Assembly: GCA_016212245.1 (NCBI GenBank)
Contig: JACRGU010000062.1
Span: 1-8,149 of the forward strand
Length of the DNA stretch: 8,149 nt
Direction of reading: 5' to 3'
From: Nitrospirota bacterium
GTDB taxonomy: Bacteria; Nitrospirota; Thermodesulfovibrionia; Thermodesulfovibrionales; SM23-35
Position numbers and translations under genes: made by a program. The notes under the pieces were generated by a model. It was not told the DNA's origin, ran no database searches, and saw nothing but the letters and a program-made list of their open reading frames with translations. Position 1 is the stretch's first letter. Each line of letters starts with the position of its first letter. Shown piece by piece: positions 1 through 5,998 of this stretch.

Positions 1-66
1 ATTACAATCAGTAATCCCTAAAAATACCAGACCAATCATGACCAAAGTAAATATCTTTCTAAACAT
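1..66 (-). CDS. Start of an exported protein (partial, runs off left edge)
   Basis: The first 22 codons of a gene that continues beyond the window. The ATG (64-66) is preceded by a strong Shine-Dalgarno sequence, AGAGGAG (complement of 74-80), at a 7-nt spacing, which supports a real start. The peptide MFRKIFTLVMIGLVFLGITD followed by C-N has two basic residues, then a hydrophobic core, as in a Sec signal peptide. The cysteine after the core could be a lipoprotein site, but T-D-C is a poor lipobox. It lies about 250 bp after the small-subunit gene on the same strand, behind repetitive sequence, so it need not belong to the operon. Function cannot be judged from 22 residues. Confidence 0.65.
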   Translation of the reverse strand, partial: MFRKIFTLVMIGLVFLGITDCN

Positions 67-73
67 ATTGAAT

Positions 74-80
74 CTCCTCT
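74..80 (-). promoter_or_regulatory. Ribosome binding site of the left-edge gene
   Basis: AGAGGAG on the minus strand, 7 nt before the ATG at 66. It is the main reason for calling a gene from so short a fragment. Confidence 0.65.
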
Positions 81-110
81 AAAGATACTGTTTATTCACC
101 CTACCACAAA

Positions 111-152
111 GGCACGGACAAACAAGCACGGACAAACAAGTTTGTCCATGCC
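111..152. repeat. 14-bp tandem repeat ending in a hairpin
   Basis: GCACGGACAAACAA occurs twice in tandem (112-125 and 126-139). The second copy forms a near-perfect palindrome with what follows: GGACAAAC (130-137), AA, GTTTGTCC (140-147). The flanking GCA (126-128) and TGC (149-151) extend the stem after one mismatch. It lies after the last operon gene and before the left-edge gene. The stem could stop or protect the operon transcript, but no T-run follows it on the minus strand, so it is not a standard intrinsic terminator. A mobile palindromic repeat is an equally good explanation. Confidence 0.6.
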
Positions 153-166
153 ACCCAGCCACCCAG
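151..166. repeat. 8-bp tandem duplication
   Basis: CCACCCAG occurs twice back to back, directly against the preceding hairpin. It belongs to the same repetitive spacer and no function is evident. Confidence 0.55.
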
Positions 167-173
167 CTTTATA

Positions 174-304
174 TAAATTCTAAATCCTAATATCTAAATC
201 CTAAACAAATTCAAAATTCAAATATCAAAATTCTAAACAAAAGATTGCAAACAAAGATGTTTTGAATTTCTGTCATTTGATATTGTTTAGAATTTAGGAT
301 TTCA
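174..304. repeat. AT-rich imperfect inverted repeat after the operon
   Basis: The gap after the small-subunit gene is built of short recurring words (AAATTC, TAAATCCTAA, TTTAGAATTT). The left part (about 174-240) is an imperfect inverted copy of the right part (about 259-304). For example, AAATTCAAAA (207-216) matches TTTTGAATTT (260-269), and AATTCTAAAC (229-238) matches GTTTAGAATT (285-294). The transcript could fold into a long weak stem just past the last stop codon and act as a 3' boundary. No ORF or RNA gene was recognised here. Confidence 0.6.
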
Positions 305-316
305 AATGATGAGAAA

Positions 317-841
317 TTATCCTGAAATCTTTTTCATCAATTCCATTAATCCTTTAATTATCGCTATCGGGGTCGGGGGGCACCCTGAAATATAACAATC
401 AACAGGCACAACATTGGCAACACCATTGCTAACTGCATAGCTTCCTCTATACACTCCTCCATCAATAGTGCAGTCGCCACAGGCAATGACAAGCCTCGGC
501 TCGGGTGTTGCGAGGTAGGTTTTTCTAAGGGCAAGCTCCATCTGCCTTGAGACAGGTCCTGTTACAAGGAGGACATCTGCATGCCTTGGTGATGCAACAA
601 AATCAATTCCGAATCTTTGAATGTCGTAAATGGGATTTGTGAGGGCAGTACATTCCCATTCGCATGCATTGCATGAGCCTGCATCCACCTGTCTGATTCT
701 CAATGAACGGCTGAATGCCCTATCAATCTTTTCCTGAAAAGATACAATCTTTGCCGCTTCTTCGGGAGAGATGTTGAACCCTTCAGGAAATGTGATTACC
801 TTTTTTTTGGTTATGATGTTTTTAATAATTTCTTTCAGCAT
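317..841 (-). CDS. ehrS: NuoB/HyfI-like small subunit of an Ehr-type complex
   Basis: A 174-residue iron-sulfur subunit of the NuoB / HycG / HyfI family. In this family it sits on the cytoplasmic face against the large subunit and carries the [4Fe-4S] cluster nearest the catalytic cavity. The likely ligands are C57 and C60 (GSCNAC), C124 (GDCTIDGG) and C154 (SGCPPTP). The CxxC spacing is hydrogenase-like, unlike the adjacent cysteine pair of complex I. The stretches FGIDFVASPRHADVLLVTGP and VDCYISGCPPTP are family signatures. Extra cysteines are C64, C121 and C149. It lacks the C-terminal ferredoxin-like extension seen in some relatives and is nearer in size to complex I NuoB. The ATG follows AGGAG at a short spacing (846-850). 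It is the last gene of the operon, 51 bp after the large-subunit gene. The family is certain; the Ehr assignment rests on its partner. Confidence 0.93.
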   Translation of the reverse strand: MLKEIIKNIITKKKVITFPEGFNISPEEAAKIVSFQEKIDRAFSRSLRIRQVDAGSCNACEWECTALTNPIYDIQRFGIDFVASPRHADVLLVTGPVSRQMELALRKTYLATPEPRLVIACGDCTIDGGVYRGSYAVSNGVANVVPVDCYISGCPPTPIAIIKGLMELMKKISG

Positions 842-892
842 TTTTCTCCTCTGAAAATAACCCTCAATACCCCACCTCCCCCTCTCTCTTTA

Positions 893-2464
893 TTACATAT
901 CGCATCCTGAATAGGATAAATTAAAGCTCTTATTGCATAAGGGGAAATCAGGGACTATGTTGCCCTGCCCAGCAAAGGGAACAGCAGGCCAGTTGCAGTA
1001 CGATGGTGACCTCAATTTCACCCTGAAGGGTCTTCCTTCATTATCAGACATCACCCAGTAAAATACCGAACCCCGCGGAGTCTCTGCATAACCAATGGCT
1101 GAAGAATATTCGGGGATTTCCATTACCTCGACAGACAGTTCCCCCTCATATCTGTTCTCAAGGAGGGCATTAATCATGGATATGGAGCACTCTGCCTCCT
1201 CTGCCCTGACCATCATCCTTGCAAAGACATCACCTTTTGTCATGGTGTGTGACTCAAATTCAAGCCTGTCGTATAAAAGGTGCGGATGTGCTTTTCTGAT
1301 ATCATCATTGATTCCTGATGCCCTTGCTGCAACACCTGTTACTCCCAATTTTTGTGCTATATCCTTTGACAATCCACCCGTATTTTCAAGCCTTTCAATA
1401 TGGGAGGCAGAGCCAAGCAGGAGCCTCATTGAATCTTTATATCCATGTGTTACATCGTTAACTGTTGACAGAATGGCATCTGCCTGTAAAAATACATCCT
1501 TTGTGACGCCGCCAATAACATTTATTCCCCTTAGATACCTGCTTCCCGTAAGCCTATCATTGAGCTGCATCAGGTTCTCTTTGAGAACAGCTCCCTTTGC
1601 ATATCCAACGGCAAGTCCTGTTCCAGCACACATGTTGCCTATATCTCCAATGTGATTGTAAAGCCTTTCGATCTCTAAAAGGAGCGTCCTTACCCCCTTT
1701 GCCTTTTCTGTTATTTCTATTCCAGCTATTCTCTCCACAGCCATGCAGTATGCAACTGAATGGGAGAATGACGATGTGCCTGAAACCCTTTCAGCAAGTT
1801 TTATCCCATCAAAAAAACTCATACCTTCAAAATGTTTTTCTGTGCCTTTGTGGGTGTAGAAGAGCCTCGGCTCAAGGAAGACTATGGTCTCGCCCACTGC
1901 GCTGAATCTGAAATGCCCGGGTTCAATTATTCCTGCATGTACAGGACCGACAGGTATCTCATAAATTCCCTCGCCTTCAACCTCCATGAAGTTGTAAGGC
2001 TCTTTCTGCTTAACCCCCTCACCCCATTCTCTTAAATCGGTTTCAGTAATACTCCAGTCCTTTCTTAATGGGTAAGAATTTGCAGGGAAAGAATCATGCA
2101 GAATAAGCCTTCTTAAATCAGGATGCCCTTTGGGTATAAGGCCAAACATGTCCCTTATCTCACGCTCATACCAGTGTGCTGCAGGGATTTCAGTGGTTAT
2201 TGATGGAAAGGTGAAATCATCATCTTTTAAAGACAGAACAATAATAAAGAATCTATCGATTCCTGGGATTGAAAAGACAGTATATATTCTGAATGAATTA
2301 TCAATCCGCCTTTCATCAGTGGCGAACATAAGCCTCAGAACAGAGTGCTTCTTTTCATAGAGATAAGCACAGGAGTCCTTGAAGTCTTTTCTCGATACTT
2401 CTATATACTGCTCATTGAGATGTTCTCTGATTTTTACACCCTTTTTTCTGTATATCTCTTCCAT
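893..2464 (-). CDS. ehrL: Hydrogenase-like large subunit (NuoC-NuoD fusion) lacking the NiFe-binding cysteines, Ehr type
   Basis: A 523-residue fusion related to HycE/HyfG. Residues 1 to about 150 form a NuoC-like domain with the signature HWYEREIRDMFGL...GHPDLRRLIL (97-122). Residues from about 165 form the NuoD/hydrogenase-like domain, beginning IPVGPVHAGIIEPGHFRF (170-187). The NiFe motifs are lost. Where hydrogenases have ERVCGxCxxxHS this protein has ERVSGTSSFSHS (225-236), giving S228 and S231. Where they have DPCxxC near the end it has NLSYSG (515-520), followed by C521-D-M and the stop. E181/H184 of the EPGH segment and R464 of the PRG motif are kept. No C-terminal propeptide remains for a maturation protease. 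The protein should not bind NiFe or turn over hydrogen, and its substrate is unknown. The ATG (2462-2464) has only a weak purine-rich site upstream (GGTGG). Confidence 0.93.
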   Translation of the reverse strand: MEEIYRKKGVKIREHLNEQYIEVSRKDFKDSCAYLYEKKHSVLRLMFATDERRIDNSFRIYTVFSIPGIDRFFIIVLSLKDDDFTFPSITTEIPAAHWYEREIRDMFGLIPKGHPDLRRLILHDSFPANSYPLRKDWSITETDLREWGEGVKQKEPYNFMEVEGEGIYEIPVGPVHAGIIEPGHFRFSAVGETIVFLEPRLFYTHKGTEKHFEGMSFFDGIKLAERVSGTSSFSHSVAYCMAVERIAGIEITEKAKGVRTLLLEIERLYNHIGDIGNMCAGTGLAVGYAKGAVLKENLMQLNDRLTGSRYLRGINVIGGVTKDVFLQADAILSTVNDVTHGYKDSMRLLLGSASHIERLENTGGLSKDIAQKLGVTGVAARASGINDDIRKAHPHLLYDRLEFESHTMTKGDVFARMMVRAEEAECSISMINALLENRYEGELSVEVMEIPEYSSAIGYAETPRGSVFYWVMSDNEGRPFRVKLRSPSYCNWPAVPFAGQGNIVPDFPLCNKSFNLSYSGCDM

Positions 2465-2487
2465 TTTTTTGTTTCCACCGCCTATTA

Positions 2488-2516
2488 TATAGATTTTCAG
2501 ATAATAAATTACACAA
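2488..2516. repeat. Solo arm of the 125-bp inverted-repeat element
   Basis: Twenty-nine bases identical to 4853-4881, which is the left arm of the hairpin element between the HyfC and HyfE genes, in the same orientation. Here the arm stands alone between the HyfF stop codon (2519-2521) and the large-subunit start (2464), filling about half of that 54-bp spacer. It may be the remnant of an excised or recombined element. Confidence 0.8.
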
Positions 2517-2518
2517 TT

Positions 2519-4018
2519 TCATAATATCCCCAATATTTTAATGCACTCTTTTATTGTGCTGTCTATAAAATCAGGGATTGTAAAACCAAGTACAATAATA
2601 AATATTGCTATTGTAATCATGATTGCGTTTGAAAAGAGGTCGGGCAATCTCCGGTTGGCAGTCAGCAGTCCAGGAGTAAGAGACTGTGGACTTTGTACCG
2701 AAGACTGGGGACTATTAAACAGCATCTTCCCGAATCCTGAAAGTATTCCGTAAGAAACAATCACCGCAAAGAAGAGGAACAGACCCACCATGAGCCACAT
2801 TCCCTTGTCCACCCCTGCCTTTAAAATGGTGAATTCGCTTAAAAAGATATTAAAAGGCGGTGTGCCAGATAGGGACAGCGCTCCGATAAAAGTAAGTATC
2901 CCCAGTAAAGGTATTGATGAAAGTACACCGTTTACATTCTCTATCCTCGTTGAACCGTAGTGTGACTGTATCTTGCCCGATGCAAAGAACATGAGTGGCT
3001 TTGAGAGGGCGTGATTTAATACATGAAGCAGTGCGCCATAAATACCCACAGGCCCTCCTATTCCAATACCGAGGGAAATAATTCCCATATGCTCTATGCT
3101 GCTGTATGCGAGGAGTCTCTTATAATTGTCCTGAACGAGGATGAATATAGAAGATATGCCGATGGAGATAATCCCGAAAATAACAAGGAGATTACCTGTG
3201 AAAACGCTTCCTGTTGAAGGCTCCACAATGGATACAAATCTCATGATCCCGTAAAATGCGGTATTCAGAAGAATACCCGAAAGGAGCGCACTTATGGGAC
3301 TTGGCGCCTGGCTGTGGGCATCAGGGAGCCAGTTGTGTACAGGTGCAAGCCCTGCCTTTGTACCGTAGCCCACAAGGACAAAAATAAATGCAAGCTTCAT
3401 GGTGGACGGATTGAGTCTATTTGCAATTCCTATTAGCACCGTCCAGTTCAATGCACCTTCTGTTCCTATTACTGCAATGGATGCGTAATATGCTATGAAT
3501 GTACCCAGAAGGGCGAATGTAATACCAACTGTGCAGAGGATTATGTATTTCCATGCAGCCTCAATAGCCAACTCCCTTTTTGTAAAGCCGAGACCTATGA
3601 GGATTGCAGAGACTATGGTTGTCGCCTCAATGGCAATCCACATGAGGGCAAGATTGTTTGATACCGTTACAATAAGCATAGTGAAGATAAATAAATGCAA
3701 TAGGGCATAGTATCTTCTAATTCCTGTTATATTTATAAGCCCGCCCCTCAATTCATGCTCAAGATAGCCTATAGAATAGGTAGCAGATGCAAGTCCGAGG
3801 AATACAATCAATGCCATGATATAGCCAGAAAGGGCATCCATGTAAAGCATGCCGTTAAGTATTTCAACGGGTGATGATATGGATGACATAATTGCTGGAA
3901 TGGAAAAAAATGAGAGGACAATAGCACCCGCAAGGCTTAAATAGCCTATCAGCCTGTGATTCTTAAGCATATAGCATAAACCAGATGTGATAATCGGAAT
4001 TAAAAGTATCGTAATCAT
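2519..4018 (-). CDS. hyfF: HyfF-like proton-translocating antiporter subunit
   Basis: A 499-residue polytopic protein of the NuoL/M/N / Mrp antiporter family with about 14 membrane segments, closest in type to HyfF. It should form one ion-pumping module of the membrane arm. Ion-path residues are visible: E131 (WIAIEATT), K221 (VGYGTKAGLAPVHNWLPDAH), K300 (DNYKRLLAYSSIEHMG), and H336/K340 (HVLNHALSKPLMFF). Residues about 436-456 form a hydrophilic Ser/Gln/Pro-rich linker encoded by repeat-like DNA, before the last helix. I chose the ATG at 4018 because GGAG lies 9 nt upstream (4028-4031); the longer reading starts at a TTG (4033) inside that site and adds only five residues. It is followed after 54 bp by the large-subunit gene. 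Confidence 0.94.
   Translation of the reverse strand: MITILLIPIITSGLCYMLKNHRLIGYLSLAGAIVLSFFSIPAIMSSISSPVEILNGMLYMDALSGYIMALIVFLGLASATYSIGYLEHELRGGLINITGIRRYYALLHLFIFTMLIVTVSNNLALMWIAIEATTIVSAILIGLGFTKRELAIEAAWKYIILCTVGITFALLGTFIAYYASIAVIGTEGALNWTVLIGIANRLNPSTMKLAFIFVLVGYGTKAGLAPVHNWLPDAHSQAPSPISALLSGILLNTAFYGIMRFVSIVEPSTGSVFTGNLLVIFGIISIGISSIFILVQDNYKRLLAYSSIEHMGIISLGIGIGGPVGIYGALLHVLNHALSKPLMFFASGKIQSHYGSTRIENVNGVLSSIPLLGILTFIGALSLSGTPPFNIFLSEFTILKAGVDKGMWLMVGLFLFFAVIVSYGILSGFGKMLFNSPQSSVQSPQSLTPGLLTANRRLPDLFSNAIMITIAIFIIVLGFTIPDFIDSTIKECIKILGIL
2651..2713. repeat. Spacer-like word repeat inside the hyfF coding region
   Basis: This stretch contains two tandem 7-mers (GCAGTCA 2658-2664, GCAGTCC 2665-2671) and two copies of an 11-mer differing at one base (GACTGTGGACT 2682-2692, GACTGGGGACT 2703-2713). 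It resembles intergenic word repeats rather than coding sequence, yet it reads in frame as a Ser/Gln/Pro/Leu-rich linker just before the last membrane helix of HyfF. Confidence 0.6.
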
Positions 4019-4075
4019 GTCACTAAGCTCCAATACAAATTGAAGATTGAAGATTGAGGATTTTAAATTTCAAAT
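4016..4075 (-). repeat. hyfF translation-initiation region, near-duplicate of that of hyfE
   Basis: On the minus strand this spacer contains repeated AATCTTC words, then CAATTT, ATTGGAGC, a short spacer ending GAC, and the ATG. The same series occurs before hyfE (4776-4830). GGAG (complement of 4028-4031) sits 9 nt before the ATG and fixes the start of hyfF. The 100-bp hyfE-hyfF gap holds no other feature. Confidence 0.7.
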
Positions 4076-4118
4076 TTATTTCCATATTTTTCGATTTTCA
4101 TTTTTTCAATTTACCATT

Positions 4119-4778
4119 CTATCCTTTAAGGATAGTCAGTTTATCAAGGTCTGCTGAGGCAAAATATCTCTTTATCTGTACGGCAAAAATACCCAGTATT
4201 ATTACGCCCATGAGCATGTCAAACAGAACCCCAAGCTCTATAATTGTGGGCATTCCAAATGTAAGGGAAAAACCAGCAAGGAAAAGTCCGTTTTCCATAA
4301 ACAGAAGCCCTATGACCTGAGTTACTGCCTTTCTTCTCGTAATCATTATAAAAAGACCTATCAATATTACTGCAATAGAAATCTGAAGGACATTCTTTGA
4401 AAAGCCTGTAACAAATATACCTTCCTTCAATGAGGCATAAACGACAGCCACGAGTATTCCTGAAATAGTAAGGGAGAGGGCATTACTTATGTAAGGTTCC
4501 GCATCGTGGGTCACCTTCATCTGTCTGACAATCTTCCTGAGAAACATAGGTATCAGAAGTCCCTTGCTTAAGAGTGTAACAATAGATGCAATATAAAGAT
4601 GTGTCTCTTCAACCATGAATGCCACAATTGCTATTAATAATGAAAGTAGCAATGAGTTAAAGGTATAATCCTTAATGCAGGACTCAATCCTCTTAAGGGC
4701 ATTCATCGCAATGGCAGTAAGTAGTATGCCCACTGATATAAAATCGATAACAGAAAAAACCTGAATCCAGTTCTTCAT
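4119..4778 (-). CDS. hyfE: HyfE-like membrane subunit (NuoK-like C-terminal part)
   Basis: A 219-residue membrane protein with six or seven hydrophobic segments, close to the usual HyfE length of roughly 216. HyfE links the antiporter-like subunits to the NuoH-like anchor; its C-terminal half resembles NuoK. Charged residues within the membrane segments include E57/E58 (FMVEETHLYIAS), K72 (LLSKGLLIP), E162 (LLFMENGLFLAG), E181 (TIIELGVLFD) and D187, as expected for the hydrophilic axis of complex I-like enzymes. The ATG at 4778 has GGAG 10 nt upstream (4789-4792). A longer reading from a TTG at 4820 would add 14 residues encoded by the word-repeat spacer and is unlikely. It lies 218 bp after hyfC, across the hairpin element, and 100 bp before hyfF. 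Confidence 0.92.
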   Translation of the reverse strand: MKNWIQVFSVIDFISVGILLTAIAMNALKRIESCIKDYTFNSLLLSLLIAIVAFMVEETHLYIASIVTLLSKGLLIPMFLRKIVRQMKVTHDAEPYISNALSLTISGILVAVVYASLKEGIFVTGFSKNVLQISIAVILIGLFIMITRRKAVTQVIGLLFMENGLFLAGFSLTFGMPTIIELGVLFDMLMGVIILGIFAVQIKRYFASADLDKLTILKG

Positions 4779-4830
4779 GTCGCTATCGCTCCAATGAAAA
4801 TTGAAGATTGAAGATTTCAAATTTTAAATT
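4776..4830 (-). repeat. hyfE translation-initiation region, near-duplicate of that of hyfF
   Basis: This is the counterpart of 4016-4075. On the minus strand it has the words AATCTTCAATCTTCAATTT, then ATTGGAGC, a spacer ending GCGAC, and the ATG. GGAG (4789-4792) is 10 nt before the hyfE ATG. The match covers the ribosome binding site as well as the AT-rich words, so the duplication includes the initiation signal. Confidence 0.7.
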
Positions 4831-4852
4831 CATTTTTCCACAAATTAACAAT

Positions 4853-4977
4853 TATAGATTTTCAGATAATAAATTACACAAGGCTAGAAGGAGAAATCCG
4901 AGTAAGGCGTACTGAGTAGTACGTTGTCGAGGATTTCGACTGATAACGCAGTGTAATTTGTTATATGGAAATCTATA
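4853..4977. mobile_element. 125-bp inverted-repeat (MITE-like) element
   Basis: The outer arms are 4853-4879 and 4951-4977, 27 bp each, inverted with 24 of 27 positions matching (both ends read TATAGATTT inward). A second nested stem joins GAAATCC (4893-4899) to GGATTTC (4931-4937), and an apical stem joins CGTACT (4908-4913) to AGTACG (4918-4923) around a GAGT loop. There is no ORF. The left arm recurs exactly at 2488-2516. A non-autonomous mobile repeat is the simplest reading. A structured RNA segment that sets mRNA processing between hyfC and hyfE is the alternative, and both may apply. No T-run follows the stem on the minus strand. Confidence 0.65.
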
Positions 4978-4996
4978 GGCATTTCTAAAATGCCTG

Positions 4997-5914
4997 TTAC
5001 TTCCCCATCATAATGTAAGTTAAAAGTGAAAGTAGTGCAAGGACAAATGCCCATCCTAAAAGCGAAGGCATCTGGAAAAATCTCATCTTTGCCCTCGTTG
5101 ACTCTACAAATGCCGTTAAGAATGCTATGAAGAGCATCTTCAAAATATAAGCACTGAAAGAGATGGCAATTCCTGAAAACTCTGTATTATTGGAAATACC
5201 CAATGGGAAAAATATATCAACCGCAATGGTAAATAGAAGCATCTGCTTCATGTAGTGTGCCCATTCCATGAGTGCGAGGTATGGGCCTGAATACTCAAGG
5301 AGCATGCCTTCATGAATCATTGTTAGCTCAAGATGGGTGTCCGGATTATCAACAGGGATTCTCCCTGTTTCTGCTATTATTGCGACAATGAATGCAAATA
5401 ATGCAAGGATATGCGACGGCGAATAAAATATACCCTGTATTTGTGCAATCCTTGCTATATTTGTTGAGCCTGCTGATATAGCTGCTGTGAAGATGCTCAG
5501 CATCATTATGGGCTCAACGAGGATGGCAACTGTCATCTCCCTGCTACTTCCCTCTCCCCCAAAGGCAGTGCCTGCATCAAGACCTGCAAGTGCCATAAAG
5601 AACCTTCCCAGTGCGAAGATATAAATCAACGCAATAACATCTCCCATCATGCCCAGAGATGCCTTTGTGGTGATAACAGGGACTATCATTGAAGCAGTAA
5701 TTGTGGCTGTAAAGACTATATAAGGTGTTGCCTTAAATATCCATGAAGTAACACTTGATATGACCATGTCCTTTTTAAAAAGTCTTATCAGATCGTAATA
5801 AGGCTGCAATATGCCGGGCCCCCGTCTTCCCTGCATGGTCGCTTTAATTTTTTTTATGATCCCATTAATAAGGGGCGAAAAAATTATAATTATGAGAAAT
5901 TGAAAGTATTCCAT
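4997..5914 (-). CDS. hyfC: HyfC/NuoH-like membrane anchor subunit
   Basis: A 305-residue protein with about eight membrane segments, the NuoH / HyfC / HycD family. It docks the cytoplasmic large and small subunits to the membrane arm. Family signatures are QGRRGPGILQPYYDLIRLFK (28-47), AFGGEGSSREM (117-127) and AETGRIPVDNPDTHLEL (181-197), followed by MIHEGMLLEYSGPYLALMEW. Acidic residues E182, D189, D192, E196, E202 and E207 correspond to the charged loop that forms the funnel to the membrane in complex I. The DNPDTHLEL version is the hydrogenase type rather than the complex I type. I chose the ATG at 5914. The longer reading starts from TTG at 5956 and adds 14 residues from repetitive DNA (TTTGCA words). 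No strong Shine-Dalgarno site is seen. It lies 84 bp after hyfB. Confidence 0.93.
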   Translation of the reverse strand: MEYFQFLIIIIFSPLINGIIKKIKATMQGRRGPGILQPYYDLIRLFKKDMVISSVTSWIFKATPYIVFTATITASMIVPVITTKASLGMMGDVIALIYIFALGRFFMALAGLDAGTAFGGEGSSREMTVAILVEPIMMLSIFTAAISAGSTNIARIAQIQGIFYSPSHILALFAFIVAIIAETGRIPVDNPDTHLELTMIHEGMLLEYSGPYLALMEWAHYMKQMLLFTIAVDIFFPLGISNNTEFSGIAISFSAYILKMLFIAFLTAFVESTRAKMRFFQMPSLLGWAFVLALLSLLTYIMMGK

Positions 5915-5998
5915 GCCGATAAAGCCCCATTTGAAACTGCAAACTGCAAATTGCAAAGTTTAGAAAAAAATTAAAATTTTCAATTCTTATCATGCTGA
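5915..5998. repeat. hyfB-hyfC spacer with short word repeats
   Basis: On the minus strand the spacer contains TTTGCAATTTGCAGTTTGCA, three imperfect copies of a 7-mer, followed by a GGGGC stretch and then the hyfC ATG. It has the same plan as the spacers before hyfE and hyfF (word repeat, G-rich segment, ATG) but different words. No terminator or promoter is evident. Confidence 0.45.

Noticed and set aside
67..150. Sigma70 promoter for the left-edge gene
   Set aside because: TTGTTT and TGAATA can be found on the minus strand, but the spacing is too long and the -10 match is weak.
1095..1655. 186-codon open frame on the plus strand
   Set aside because: It is antisense to the well-supported large-subunit gene, has no family signature, and is a by-product of that gene's codon use. 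The other plus-strand frames inside the six genes were rejected for the same reason.
893..2464. Active formate hydrogenlyase or hydrogen-evolving group 4 hydrogenase
   Set aside because: The gene order resembles one, but none of the four NiFe-ligand cysteines is present and the maturation tail is missing.
4779..4820. N-terminal extension of hyfE from TTG
   Set aside because: The extra 14 codons fall in the word-repeat spacer and upstream of a good GGAG site that fits the ATG at 4778. The same reasoning removed the TTG extensions of hyfF (4033) and hyfC (5956).
4893..4937. Intrinsic terminator between hyfC and hyfE
   Set aside because: The stem is interrupted by an internal loop and no T-run follows it on the transcribed sense. 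The genes on either side belong to one complex.
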